From JADLHS01 sp044225555 (GTDB lineage Bacteria; Verrucomicrobiota; Verrucomicrobiia; Limisphaerales; JADLHS01), in assembly GCA_044225555.1 (NCBI GenBank), contig JBGAIM010000008.1:186001-250000 (forward strand): a stretch of 64,000 nucleotides of DNA. The letters are read 5' to 3'. The notes beneath the pieces are model-generated. The model did not search any database. It was not told the origin of the DNA and saw only the letters and a program-made list of their open reading frames with translations. Shown here piece after piece: positions 33,179 through 42,514 of this stretch. Both the position numbers and the translations under genes were made by a program. How positions within the stretch are numbered: position 1 is the first letter of the stretch; each line of letters starts with the position of its first letter.

Positions 33179-34615
33179 ATGAGTCCTTTTCCTAATTTCA
33201 CCCCGCATCCGCTCTTCAAGGAATACGTCCGGTCCGAGACGCGCCGGCAGTTCCTCAAGCGCGGGGCGAGTTTCCTGGGCACGGCGGCTCTGGCCACGCT
33301 GGCGCCCCAGATGTTGTTCGCGGGTGACAAGAAGAAAATCGTCGCCCCCGGAGCGGTGGCTCCGCACTTCGCGCCGAAGGCGAAGCGGGTGATTTACCTG
33401 CACATGGTCGGTGGCCCGCCGCAGATGGATTTGTTCGATTACAAGCCGGTGATGGGCGAATGGTATGACAAGGATTTGCCGGAGACAATTCGCATGGGGC
33501 AGCGGCTCACGACGATGACGAGCGGCCAGAAACGTTTCCCGATCGCGCCGTCGAAATACCAGTTCGCGCAATATGGCAAAAACGGCATGTGGGTGAGTGA
33601 ACTGCTCCCGCACACGGCGAAGATGGTGGACGAACTCTGCTTCATCCGCTCGATGCACACCGAGGCCATCAATCACGAGCCGGCCATCACCTACATGCAG
33701 ACCGGCAACCAGATTACCGGGCGGCCCTGTCTCGGCTCGTGGGTTTCGTATGGGCTCGGCTCGATGAACGAGAGCTTGCCGACCTTTGTGGTGCTCGTGG
33801 CCAAGCCCAGCAACACGGAGCAGATTCAAGCCATCTCCGCGCGCCTCTGGTCGTCCGGTTATTTGTCCGGCGAACACGCTGGAGTTTCCTTCCGATCGGC
33901 GGGCGATCCCATTTTGTTCATCAACAACCCCGACGGCGTGGACGAGAAAGTCCGACGCAAAACCCTCGATGGGTTGAAGGCGCTCAATGAAATGAACTTT
34001 CGCGCGGTGGGCGATCCGGAGACGCACACGCGCATCAAACAATACGAGCTGGCCTTCCGCATGCAGGCCAGCGTGCCCGAGCTCACGGCCATCACCGGCG
34101 AGCCGGAATCCACCTTCCAGCTTTACGGCGAGGACGCGAAGAAGCCCGGCACGTTCGCCAACACGGCCTTGATGGCGCGGCGGCTGGTCGAACGCGGCGT
34201 GCGCTTCGTGCAGATTTATCACAACAACTGGGACACGCATGCCAACGTCAGTGGCCGTCTGCCCTCGCAATGCAAGGACGTGGACCAGGCCTGCTACGGA
34301 CTGGTGCAGGACTTGAAGCAACGCGGCATGTTGGACGACACCCTGATAGTCTGGGGCGGCGAGTTTGGCCGCACGATTTATTCGCAGGGCGGGTTGACCA
34401 AGGAAAACTACGGGCGCGACCATCATCCGCGCTGCTTCACGATGTGGATGGCTGGGGGCGGCGCGAAGCCCGGCGTGGTGTATGGCGAGACGGATGATTT
34501 CTCCTACAACATTGTCAAAGACCCGGTTCACATCCACGACTTCCACGCCACCGTGCTGCAACTGCTCGGCTTCGACCACGAACGTTTCACGTATCGCTAC
34601 TTCTACGAGCCATGA
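33179..34615 (+). CDS. DUF1501 protein with Tat-type signal (sulfatase-like fold)
   Basis: 478 residues. The N-terminal ETRRQFLKRGASFLGTAALATLAP contains a twin-arginine signal motif (RRQFLKR). The DUF1501 core shows VIYLHMVGGPPQMDLFDYKP near the start, GTFANTALMARRLVERGVRFVQIYHNNWDTH, and WGGEFGRT...GRDHHPRCFTMWMAGGG, with His/Asp/Glu residues likely to bind metal as in alkaline-phosphatase-superfamily enzymes. DUF1501 genes habitually follow PSD1-like genes in PVC genomes, which holds here. Substrate unknown. Confidence 0.92.
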   Translation: MSPFPNFTPHPLFKEYVRSETRRQFLKRGASFLGTAALATLAPQMLFAGDKKKIVAPGAVAPHFAPKAKRVIYLHMVGGPPQMDLFDYKPVMGEWYDKDLPETIRMGQRLTTMTSGQKRFPIAPSKYQFAQYGKNGMWVSELLPHTAKMVDELCFIRSMHTEAINHEPAITYMQTGNQITGRPCLGSWVSYGLGSMNESLPTFVVLVAKPSNTEQIQAISARLWSSGYLSGEHAGVSFRSAGDPILFINNPDGVDEKVRRKTLDGLKALNEMNFRAVGDPETHTRIKQYELAFRMQASVPELTAITGEPESTFQLYGEDAKKPGTFANTALMARRLVERGVRFVQIYHNNWDTHANVSGRLPSQCKDVDQACYGLVQDLKQRGMLDDTLIVWGGEFGRTIYSQGGLTKENYGRDHHPRCFTMWMAGGGAKPGVVYGETDDFSYNIVKDPVHIHDFHATVLQLLGFDHERFTYRYFYEP

Positions 34616-35121
34616 GCAAAAGCGAGCGCAAATCTGACGAGTCGCCGGTCGAGCCGCTTTTCAGCGCAATTTCGAAGACGGATCCAGAGTTTCAGTCAGC
34701 ATACGATCGGGCGGCAGCAACGATTCCTCAGTTCATCGACCGCCTTCAAGATAGCAGTGATACCTTCTGTTCGGTAAAGCTCCGATTCCGCGACCCGGAT
34801 GAATCGGAGCGTCTTGGCGAAGACCGGTTCTTATTCCTTTGGCTTACCGAAGTCCGCTACTACCCTGACGAGCGCGTTTTTTCGGGCGTTTTCTTCGAGG
34901 TTCCATCCGACTTCCAAAAGTGGCACCAAGTTGGCCAGCATCTTGTCTTCAACCGCGAAGACATTTTTGACTGGATGGTAATTCGTCAGGGACACTTGCA
35001 CGGAGGCTTCACGCTACGAGTAACCCGAGAAAAGCTTCCTGAGGCAGAGCGCGAAGCTTATGACGAATACATTGGTGTTTCCGTTTATGAGCCACTCCCA
35101 CTCGCCCGCGACACCTCTTAA
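34612..35121 (+). CDS. DUF2314 domain protein
   Basis: 169 residues starting at the ATG that overlaps the DUF1501 stop (ATGA). The pattern AYDRAAATIPQFIDRL, FLWLTEVRYY, DWMVIRQGHLHGGFTLRVTR and LPEAEREAYDEYIG matches DUF2314, a small domain of unknown function also found near ankyrin and immunity-like genes. No signal peptide is present, so it is cytoplasmic, unlike its exported neighbours. The codon use looks less GC-biased than DUF1501, so the overlap may be recent. Confidence 0.8.
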   Translation: MSKSERKSDESPVEPLFSAISKTDPEFQSAYDRAAATIPQFIDRLQDSSDTFCSVKLRFRDPDESERLGEDRFLFLWLTEVRYYPDERVFSGVFFEVPSDFQKWHQVGQHLVFNREDIFDWMVIRQGHLHGGFTLRVTREKLPEAEREAYDEYIGVSVYEPLPLARDTS

Positions 35122-35170
35122 CGATTCGGTTGCTATTGCCACTGAGAAGACGAAGGATGCGAATCGGTCT

Positions 35171-36340
35171 TCACGGTTTCGTAGCTGAGGGAGATGTCGG
35201 AACACCAAGCACTGCATCCAAAGCGGGCTTTGCCTTTCTCTCCCGGTCGAACAGCAACGGATAGTTCGTGCGATTCGGAATCGGATACCCGTTCTTCCAC
35301 GACATACCGTCGTGAACGCCCCAGAGCGTTACGCGATCAATCTTGTCGCGCTTGTTGTAGAAAATCCGAAACAACTCCGTGTAACGCGCCGTGAGTTGGC
35401 GTTGCACGTCGTCGGGCAACCCATTGCGGTAGGGATCGAGGAAGGTCTTGAACTCCTCCAGTTGAAACTGTTCGTGGCTCATGCCCGTGCCGATGATCTG
35501 GCCCTCCTTCGTCAACGGCAGCACGTCCACGTCCAGTTCGGTGATCATCACCTTCACGCCGAGCGCGGCGTAGGCATCAATGGCCGCCTCGATGTATTCC
35601 GTCTTCGGGTAGTTGAGTCCCCAATGGCCCTGAATGCCGATGCCATCAATCCGGATGCCCTCCTTTTGCAGCAGCTTCACCATGCGCACGATGCCGTCCC
35701 GCTTGGCGGGCCGCCACGCGTTGAAATCGTTGTAATACAGTTCCGTGTTCGGCGCGTATTGGGCGGCGAACTTGAAGGAAAGCTTCACTAATTCGTCGCC
35801 ATCGCCAATGCCCTTGACCCAGGTGGTGGGCCGATACGAACCATCCTCGGCAATCACTTCATTGACGACATCCCACGCCTGCACGCGACCCGCATAGCGT
35901 CCGGCCACTGTCTCAATGTGTTTGCGCAGCCGTTCGATCTGAGCCGCCGGTGAATTCGTGTTCCCCTTCTCGTCCTTGAAAAACCACTCCGGTGTCTGGT
36001 TGTGCCAGACCAACGTATGCCCGACGATGAACATGTGATTGGATTCACCAAAGGCCACGAACGCATCCGCCGGGCCGAAGTTGAAGACACCCGGCTGCGG
36101 ATTGATCGGCCCGGCCTTCATGACATTCTCCACCGTGATGCTGTTGAATTGCCGCTTCACGATGTCCTGCGATGCCTTGTCCCGACCCGAAACAATCGCT
36201 TCATTCACCGCCACGCCAACGCGGAAGGCGTCCTTGTAAGCTTCCTTCAAAGTCAGGCCCTCCGCGGCTTGAAGCCGGACACAATTCCCCAGCAGCAACG
36301 GGATGCTCCAAGTGGCTAGGAATGTTTGCGTAAGTTTCAT
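35171..36340 (-). CDS. Endo-1,4-beta-xylanase, glycoside hydrolase family 10
   Basis: 389 residues with a signal peptide (LATWSIPLLLGNCVRLQA). It shows the (beta/alpha)8 barrel landmarks of GH10: NSITVENVMKAGPI, GHTLVWHNQTPEWF, the acid/base Glu in WDVVNEVI, and the nucleophile Glu in MITELDVDVLP. It hydrolyses internal beta-1,4-xylosidic bonds with retention. There is no carbohydrate-binding module. Secretion to the periplasm or beyond is predicted; no sugar transporter or regulator adjoins it. Confidence 0.95.
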   Translation of the reverse strand: MKLTQTFLATWSIPLLLGNCVRLQAAEGLTLKEAYKDAFRVGVAVNEAIVSGRDKASQDIVKRQFNSITVENVMKAGPINPQPGVFNFGPADAFVAFGESNHMFIVGHTLVWHNQTPEWFFKDEKGNTNSPAAQIERLRKHIETVAGRYAGRVQAWDVVNEVIAEDGSYRPTTWVKGIGDGDELVKLSFKFAAQYAPNTELYYNDFNAWRPAKRDGIVRMVKLLQKEGIRIDGIGIQGHWGLNYPKTEYIEAAIDAYAALGVKVMITELDVDVLPLTKEGQIIGTGMSHEQFQLEEFKTFLDPYRNGLPDDVQRQLTARYTELFRIFYNKRDKIDRVTLWGVHDGMSWKNGYPIPNRTNYPLLFDRERKAKPALDAVLGVPTSPSATKP

Positions 36341-36409
36341 ACGGGTGCGTTCGTACAGGGTCTATGACTCTCAACAACACGTCCAATTCAATCACGCAGA
36401 GCGAGCAGA

Positions 36410-36988
36410 CTATTGTCCATGCTTGCTCTGCTTTTGTGCCGCGATCAGTTTGCGAATTTCCTCCATAGCCCCTTTATCGGGCAGAGCACCTTTCCAAGGT
36501 CTCAAAGGCTTCGAGACGTCTATCGTGCTGATGTCCACGTTAACGCTGAGTAGGTATTCAACAGTGGCTAAATGGCCCATTCCGACTGCGGCCTCAATTG
36601 GGCCAATCCGGCGAACCCCTCGCAAACGCGTCTTGTTCAGATCGAAACCAGCTTGTTGTAAGTAACGAAGTATGTCATTTCGACCGGACCACGCTGCGTC
36701 CGAGGCTAAACCATCTGCCCGAGTTGGGTCACTGCCGCTTCGAACAAGTTCCTCGAAGAGTTCCGTTGCAGACGACTGGCACGCCATGCTCAAAGGGTGG
36801 TTGCCGTTTCGGTCTTTTGAATTCAGATTAGCTCCGCGCCGGACAAGCAACCTGACTGCTTCCTTTCTGCCCCATCCGATTCCTTGGCAAAGAGCCTCCA
36901 TGTCATTTACACGTTTTGGATCGCGATCCAGCAACCGCCTGATTTCTTCTAAGTTATTTGCAAAGACGGCCGAAAGAAGGCGGGACAT
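36410..36988 (-). CDS. Ankyrin-repeat protein
   Basis: 192 residues with about four to five ankyrin units (NNLEEIRRLLDRDPKRVND; GRKEAVRLLVRRGANLNSKDRNGNHPL; ATELFEELVRSGSDPTRAD; MGHLATVEYLLSVNVDIS). No signal peptide or other domain is present. It is a protein-interaction scaffold of unknown partner. It lies between the xylanase and the truncated ALDH gene on the same strand. Confidence 0.85.
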   Translation of the reverse strand: MSRLLSAVFANNLEEIRRLLDRDPKRVNDMEALCQGIGWGRKEAVRLLVRRGANLNSKDRNGNHPLSMACQSSATELFEELVRSGSDPTRADGLASDAAWSGRNDILRYLQQAGFDLNKTRLRGVRRIGPIEAAVGMGHLATVEYLLSVNVDISTIDVSKPLRPWKGALPDKGAMEEIRKLIAAQKQSKHGQ

Positions 36989-37016
36989 ACGATGAAGCGG
37001 AAAGCGCGGGAGTCAT

Positions 37017-37889
37017 TCAAAGTCCTATCGGATGCCACGCGGTTTTGAACTCGACCGTGTCTAGAATCCAATACGGGTTCTCCGCTTTCGCGGTGAACCA
37101 ATCCTTAGGCGGGAGTGAGTGATTGGAGTAGCGCTTCAGGTTGATCGCGGTGCCGGCCTGCAACTTCGCGGCGGTGTCGGCGTCGCCGGTGGCGTCCACA
37201 ATGGCGTTCACGTCCAGGTGGCTGGCGATGTGCGGGATGAGTTCGGCGCGTTTGCCGGTGAGCAGATTCACCACGCCGCCCGGTAGATCGCTTGTGGCTA
37301 GGATTTCCGTGATCGTGACCGCCACCAGCGGGAATTTCTCGGACGCAACCACCACGGCGGTATTGCCGCTGAGAATCACCGGCGCAAGCACGGACACCAG
37401 CGCAACCAATGCCGGTTCATCCGGCGCGAGCACCACGACCACACCCGTGTTCTCCGGGGTGGTGAAGTTAAAGTGCGACGTGGCCACGGGATTCACGCTG
37501 CCAAAGACCTGTTGATACTTGTCCGTCCAGCCCGCGTAATGCACGAGGCGGTCAATCGCCAGCGTCACTTCGCGTTTCGCAGCAGCTGCGCCGACGCCAC
37601 TGGCGCGCGCAATCTCGTTGACGAGTTCGTTGGCGCGATTTTGCAGCATCTCTCCGGCGCGATAAAGAATCTGGCCGCGATTGTAGGCGGTAGCCTTGCT
37701 CCAGCCATCCACTGCCGCACGCGCGGCCACGACAGCATCCCGGAAATCCTTGCGCGAGGCGTGGCTGAAGTTGTCGAGGTGTTCGCCCTTGGCGGATTTG
37801 GCGGGGAGGTAGCGTCCGCTCTCGCTGCGCGGGAATTTGCCACCGATGTAAAGCTTGTAAGTCTTTTTGACGTCGAGGCGCGAAGACAT
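37017..37889 (-). CDS. Aldehyde dehydrogenase-family protein lacking the catalytic domain
   Basis: 290 residues against about 480 in active ALDHs. The N-terminal coenzyme-binding half is recognisable (YKLYIGGKFPRSESGRYLP; TTPENTGVVVVLAPDEPALVALV; VILSGNTAVVVASEKFPL; LPGGVVNLLTGKRAELIPH). After residue about 235 there is only a short unrelated tail (WFTAKAENPYWILDTVEFKTAW), without the catalytic Cys motif. The frame is intact, so this looks like a maintained half-enzyme rather than a broken gene. Paired short ALDHs occur in some bacteria, but no full-length partner is present here. Confidence 0.82.
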   Translation of the reverse strand: MSSRLDVKKTYKLYIGGKFPRSESGRYLPAKSAKGEHLDNFSHASRKDFRDAVVAARAAVDGWSKATAYNRGQILYRAGEMLQNRANELVNEIARASGVGAAAAKREVTLAIDRLVHYAGWTDKYQQVFGSVNPVATSHFNFTTPENTGVVVVLAPDEPALVALVSVLAPVILSGNTAVVVASEKFPLVAVTITEILATSDLPGGVVNLLTGKRAELIPHIASHLDVNAIVDATGDADTAAKLQAGTAINLKRYSNHSLPPKDWFTAKAENPYWILDTVEFKTAWHPIGL

Positions 37890-37999
37890 GCGGGGAGACT
37901 AGACCAGCGATGGAATCGCGGCAAGGATGCAGGTGGTGCAGCGTGGCCGAAATGGCGGTCTGTCCTTTCCCTGAACCGTCCGGACTACCGAACGGTCTT

Positions 38000-38071
38000 G
38001 GAGTGCGGCAGCCCTCTGCCGCTTTGGAGTGCGGGGCTACGTTCGAGAGCGGCAGAGGGCTGCCGCAGTCC
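38000..38071. repeat. REP-like palindrome (GCGGCAG type)
   Basis: The 24-bp arms 38000-38023 and 38048-38071 are inverted copies with one mismatch, sharing TGCGGCAGCCCTCTGCCGCT and its complement. Each arm also contains a short self-complementary core. It occupies the middle of the 299-bp gap 37890-38188, in which I see no gene. Confidence 0.9.
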
Positions 38072-38188
38072 AGGACGCTTCGCGCTTCGCTTGCCACCGC
38101 ACGTCAAAATGCGCTCCGTCGCATCTACGCAAGCTTGCTGCTAGCGAGATTTTCTCTAGTCTGAACGGACGCGCCTGCGCGAGGCAAC

Positions 38189-41100
38189 ATGAGTTCCATC
38201 ATCACATCGGCCCTTTCACCCCAGCGAGCCACGCTCCGGAGGCGTTCGCGTCGCAATCGGTGGGTGGTAATTGGGTTGTTGCTTTACACGGTGATCGGTT
38301 TCTTCGTGATGCCGCCGATCATCAAGTGGCAATTGCACAAGCAACTGCCTGTCTATACCCATCGGCAGGCGGTGGTGAAGCAGGTGCGCGTGAATCCGTT
38401 CGCGCTGTCGCTCACGGTTCGCGGTCTTTCCCTGACCGAAACCAATGGGACGCCCTTCGTCGGATTGGATGAGTTGTATGTGAACTTCCAGCTTTCGTCG
38501 CTGTTTCGCTGGGCGTGGACGTTCAGTGAAATCAAAGTTGATGGACCAACGGCCAACGTCATTTGTCTTGCGAACGGCCAGTTCAATTTCACCGACTTGC
38601 TAACCAACAGTGCCCCTTCCAGTAATGGCACCGTTTTGCCACCCGTTTTGATCCAGCGTCTCAGCATCACGAACGCGTTGCTCACTTTCACGGACCACAC
38701 GACCCCGACGCCGTTTCATACGGTGTATGGCCCAACCCAGGTCGAACTGAAGAATCTCAGCACGCGACCGAATGAACACGGGCCATACACCATCGAGGCC
38801 AAGACCGGTGAAGGTGAGGCGTTTTCCTGGTCCGGCACGGTGTCATTGAACCCGCCACAATCACGCGGCGAGATCAAATTAAGCAACATCCCACCGGCCA
38901 AGTATGGTCCTTATCTCGCTCACTTCACGACGATGCGGGTCGCGCGCGGCACGTTGGATGTCAGCGCCGCGTACGCGATCAGGGTCGCCGGCTTCCCGCC
39001 GGAACTTGAAGTCTCGAACGCCGTCGTTCACTTGCGCAATTTTCAACTGAAAGCCCCGGAGGCCGATGAAACGCTGCTGGCCTTGGACGATTTCCTGGTG
39101 CAGGGCGCGAGCGCCAGTTTAACAAACGCCACCGTCAACGTGCCGTTGGTGAAGCTCACCGGCGGTTCGGCTTTCGTCCGGCGCGAAGCCGCTGGCGGAA
39201 TCGAAGCCGAGAAGTTTGTGCAAGTGCCAACGAATGCCTTTGTTCAGATCCGCCAAATGGCGGCGGATCTTCAGCAGGCGATCAAGGTCGAACTGAACGC
39301 CTCGCTCGATGAATTGCGCGTGGAAGATTTTACCTTTACGGCGGAAGATCGCTCGTTGCCGTCGGTGGCGAAACTGGGCCTTGACCACCTGAACATTTCC
39401 GTCAAGGGAGTTTCCAATAAGACCAATGCGCCGTTGTCCGTCAATTGGGATGCGGACTGGCAGGGCGGCGGGCGTGTGCAAGTCACTTCCACCGGCACGC
39501 TGATGCCCTTGGTGTCACAGGCACAAATTGTTGTCAGCAACTTCGCCCTCGCTCCACTGCAACCGTATGTTGCACAACAAGCCAATGTGACGGTGCAAGC
39601 CGGTGCTGTGAACGTCAATGGCGCGGCGCAATTCGATCCGGCCAACACGAACACGCCCTTGCTACGGTTCACTGGTGACGTGTCCGTCGCCGATTTCCTG
39701 AGTTCGGATACGATCGCGTATCAGGAACTCGCGCGCTGGGAGAATCTGGGCGTGCGCGGTATCGAGTTCGACCTCGCGCCAACCAAGCTCGCGATTGACG
39801 AGGTGAAGTTCACCGGGTTGCGCGCGAGCCTGGTCGTCAGTTCCAACGGTCAGCCCAGCGTGCTTGCGTTGCTCAAGGAAAGACCCATCGCCAAGGCAGC
39901 CACCGCCACGACCCAAGCGCTGTCCCCGTCGGCTGAGCTGTTTCCGATCAAACTGGGCGCGCTGGTATTCGAGCGCGGCTCGCTGGGCGCGGCGGATGAG
40001 TCGTTGCCGTCGCGCTTCAACACGCGCGTCGAGGAATTCAGCGGCAGCATCCGGGACATCACGTTCCCGGGATTGAGTCGCGCCACGGTGGATATTCAGG
40101 GCAAGGTCACTGCGCTCGCGCCGTTTGCCGTCTCGGGCACCGTTATGCCGGATATGAAGAATCCCTTTGCGGATCTGACCGTCACGTTTACGAACACGGA
40201 CCTGACACCGTTCACGCCGTACAGCGAGAAGTTCGCCGGGTATGTGCTCAACAAAGGGAAGCTTGGATTCAATGTGCATTACCTGGTCGAGAACCGACAG
40301 GTGAAAGGCGAAAACGCGGTGACGGTGGACCAACTCACGTTTGGCGCACGCAAGGAGAGTCCGCAGGCAACCAAACTGCCGGTGAAACTGGGGGTGGCAT
40401 TGTTGAAAGATCGCAACGGACGGATCGCGCTCAACGTGCCGGTGAGCGGCAGTCTGGACGATCCGAAGTTTGGCATTGGCGGAGTCGTGTGGCAGGCGGT
40501 CATCAACATTCTGGTCAAGGCGGCTACGTCGCCCTTCGCGCTGCTGGGCGCGCTGGTGGGCGGAGGTGAGGAACTGCAGTATGTGGATTTCGACCCAGGA
40601 CTGACGACGCTCAATGACAACCAGACGAATAAACTGGTGAAACTCACCAAGGCATTGTTTGAGCGTCCGGCGCTGAATCTGGAAATCGGCGCGACTTACA
40701 ATGCGGAGACAGAAGCGGCCATTTTGGGTCGCCAGAAGGTGCTGGAGAAAATGAAGACGCTGCGCATTCAGGAAATTGTTGCTCGCGGCCGACCCGCGCC
40801 GCCGCTGGCCGACATGGCGTTGGAGGATGACGAATACGACCGGCTCTTGCGCAAGGCGTATCGCGAGGCGTTCAACACAACGCCGGAACAGGCCTTGCGC
40901 GATGCGCTGTCAGGTGTGACCAACGCACCGGGAAAAACCACCGCGGCAACGGCGACTCCGGCGACTTCCACCGGCCAGGGCAAAGGCGCGACTGTGCTGT
41001 TGGAGAAAGGCAAGAGTCTGGCGGAACTGCATCAACAGTCGGGAAAAGCCGGCGGCGCAACGGGACAACCCGCCAAGCCCAAGACCGAGCGTGAGTTGAT

Positions 41101-41305
41101 TCGGGATGAACTGGAGCAACGATTGGCAACCACCGTTCCCGTTACCGAGGACGACGTGCTCGCGCTGATGCACCGGCGCGTCGAGTCGGTGCAGAAATAC
41201 CTGATCGAGTCCGGCGGCGTTTCGGCGGACCGACTTTTCCCGGTGTTACCAAAATCCAGCGAGGCCGCGAAGGGCGAGGCGCGTGTCGTGTTTTCCCTCA
41301 ACTGA
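38189..41305 (+). CDS. DUF748/AsmA-like envelope protein
   Basis: 1038 residues. A basic N-terminus and one membrane helix (WVVIGLLLYTVIGFFVMPPII) anchor a long beta-rich periplasmic region with repeated AsmA-like strands (VRVNPFALSLTVRGLSLTETNG; LPVKLGVALLKDRNGRIALNVPVSG). Residues about 790 to the end (YVDFDPGLTTLNDNQTNKLVKL; RVESVQKYLIESGGVSADRL) resemble the OmpA-like end of DUF748 proteins. AsmA-fold proteins of this kind are thought to bridge the membranes and move phospholipids. It begins a run with two methyltransferase genes. Confidence 0.86.
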   Translation: MSSIITSALSPQRATLRRRSRRNRWVVIGLLLYTVIGFFVMPPIIKWQLHKQLPVYTHRQAVVKQVRVNPFALSLTVRGLSLTETNGTPFVGLDELYVNFQLSSLFRWAWTFSEIKVDGPTANVICLANGQFNFTDLLTNSAPSSNGTVLPPVLIQRLSITNALLTFTDHTTPTPFHTVYGPTQVELKNLSTRPNEHGPYTIEAKTGEGEAFSWSGTVSLNPPQSRGEIKLSNIPPAKYGPYLAHFTTMRVARGTLDVSAAYAIRVAGFPPELEVSNAVVHLRNFQLKAPEADETLLALDDFLVQGASASLTNATVNVPLVKLTGGSAFVRREAAGGIEAEKFVQVPTNAFVQIRQMAADLQQAIKVELNASLDELRVEDFTFTAEDRSLPSVAKLGLDHLNISVKGVSNKTNAPLSVNWDADWQGGGRVQVTSTGTLMPLVSQAQIVVSNFALAPLQPYVAQQANVTVQAGAVNVNGAAQFDPANTNTPLLRFTGDVSVADFLSSDTIAYQELARWENLGVRGIEFDLAPTKLAIDEVKFTGLRASLVVSSNGQPSVLALLKERPIAKAATATTQALSPSAELFPIKLGALVFERGSLGAADESLPSRFNTRVEEFSGSIRDITFPGLSRATVDIQGKVTALAPFAVSGTVMPDMKNPFADLTVTFTNTDLTPFTPYSEKFAGYVLNKGKLGFNVHYLVENRQVKGENAVTVDQLTFGARKESPQATKLPVKLGVALLKDRNGRIALNVPVSGSLDDPKFGIGGVVWQAVINILVKAATSPFALLGALVGGGEELQYVDFDPGLTTLNDNQTNKLVKLTKALFERPALNLEIGATYNAETEAAILGRQKVLEKMKTLRIQEIVARGRPAPPLADMALEDDEYDRLLRKAYREAFNTTPEQALRDALSGVTNAPGKTTAATATPATSTGQGKGATVLLEKGKSLAELHQQSGKAGGATGQPAKPKTERELIRDELEQRLATTVPVTEDDVLALMHRRVESVQKYLIESGGVSADRLFPVLPKSSEAAKGEARVVFSLN

Positions 41306-41317
41306 AGCCACCGACCT

Positions 41318-42514
41318 GTGAAACCCGCCAGCCCAGCCGAGAAGATTTGCGCGAAGTTTGCCGAGAGCCTGGCGCGGGGAACTTTTGCCCGCCTGGCTCT
41401 GTCGTCGCCAGTGGAAAAGGGCGACGCGCCCCAAAAGGTTCTGGGTCGTTTCGTCATGCTGAAGGGTGAACCGCATCTTTCCCTCACGCAACGCCACGCC
41501 ACGCGGGACGTGACGCGCAATCTGCCCATCAACACCGCCGTCGAATGGTTGCGCGGGCAATTGGGAGTCGCTTTCCGCAGCGCGCTGGTTTGCACCACGC
41601 AACGGGATTGGCAGTTTATTTCCAATGAAGCGGGCGAAGCGCGGTTGATTGATCACCAGCCGTCGAGCAAACAAGTGCCCGCGCGCGCGCATGACCAGAA
41701 GCGCAGTGGAATTCTGGATGTGTCAGCAAACGACTGGCTGCAAGGATTGGGAGTCTTGGATCGCGACAGCAAATTGCGCGCCTCGATGGCGGACAAGCAG
41801 CGGCAGATCAATCATTACCTGGAAATCTTCTCTCATCTTGCCGCCGAGTGCGGGTGGAATGGACAACAGGCTTCAGGGCAAGCGTTGCACATTGCGGACA
41901 TGGGTTGCGGCAAGGGCTACTTGACCTTTGGTTTGTGGCATCTCATGCACCGCGTTGGGAAGCAGCCGGTCAAAGTGACTGGGGTCGAGACGCGCGCCGA
42001 GCTGGTGGCGACCACCAACAAACTGGCGAGACAGATCAAGGCCGACGGATTGGAATTTGTTTCTGGAACGATTGAAACCGCCAAGTTGCCGCGCGTGGAT
42101 GCGTTGATTGCCTTGCACGCCTGCAACACGGCGACGGATGATGCCATCAAACGCGGCATCGAACTGGGGGCGAAGCTGATTGTGGTGGCACCTTGCTGCC
42201 ACAAGGAAGTGCGACCCCAACTCGGCAAACCCGAACCGTTCGCGTCAGTGTTGTCCCATGGTTTGATGGAGGAGCGAATGGCGGAGTGGGTGACGGACGG
42301 CTTGCGCGCGTTGTTTCTGGAATGGGCCGGCTATCGGACAAAGGTCATGGAGTTCGTGGGCAGCGAACATACGCCGAAGAATTTGATGATCGCCGCCGTG
42401 CTTGACCCCGGGCCATTCGCGGACGAAGCGGCCAGAAAGCGCATTGAGGGACTGAAGACTTTTTTTGGGATCAAAACCCACGCGTTGGATTCCTTGCTGC
42501 AGGCGCCACGATGA
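41318..42514 (+). CDS. SAM-dependent methyltransferase (Methyltransf_32/METTL25-like)
   Basis: 398 residues, GTG start 12 bp after the DUF748 gene. The SAM-binding motif I is IADMGCGKGYLTFGLW (about residue 192). ALHACNTATDDAIKRGI and VVAPCCHKEVRPQL follow, as in the METTL25/RRNAD1 group. The substrate is unknown; the CCH in the APCCHKE motif may be a metal or active-site feature. It overlaps the next methyltransferase gene by 4 bp, so the pair is probably co-translated. Confidence 0.82.
   Translation: MKPASPAEKICAKFAESLARGTFARLALSSPVEKGDAPQKVLGRFVMLKGEPHLSLTQRHATRDVTRNLPINTAVEWLRGQLGVAFRSALVCTTQRDWQFISNEAGEARLIDHQPSSKQVPARAHDQKRSGILDVSANDWLQGLGVLDRDSKLRASMADKQRQINHYLEIFSHLAAECGWNGQQASGQALHIADMGCGKGYLTFGLWHLMHRVGKQPVKVTGVETRAELVATTNKLARQIKADGLEFVSGTIETAKLPRVDALIALHACNTATDDAIKRGIELGAKLIVVAPCCHKEVRPQLGKPEPFASVLSHGLMEERMAEWVTDGLRALFLEWAGYRTKVMEFVGSEHTPKNLMIAAVLDPGPFADEAARKRIEGLKTFFGIKTHALDSLLQAPR

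Noticed and set aside
32912..34579. A 555-codon minus-strand frame opposite DUF1501
   Set aside because: No domain, entirely antisense to DUF1501 and running through the repeat element.
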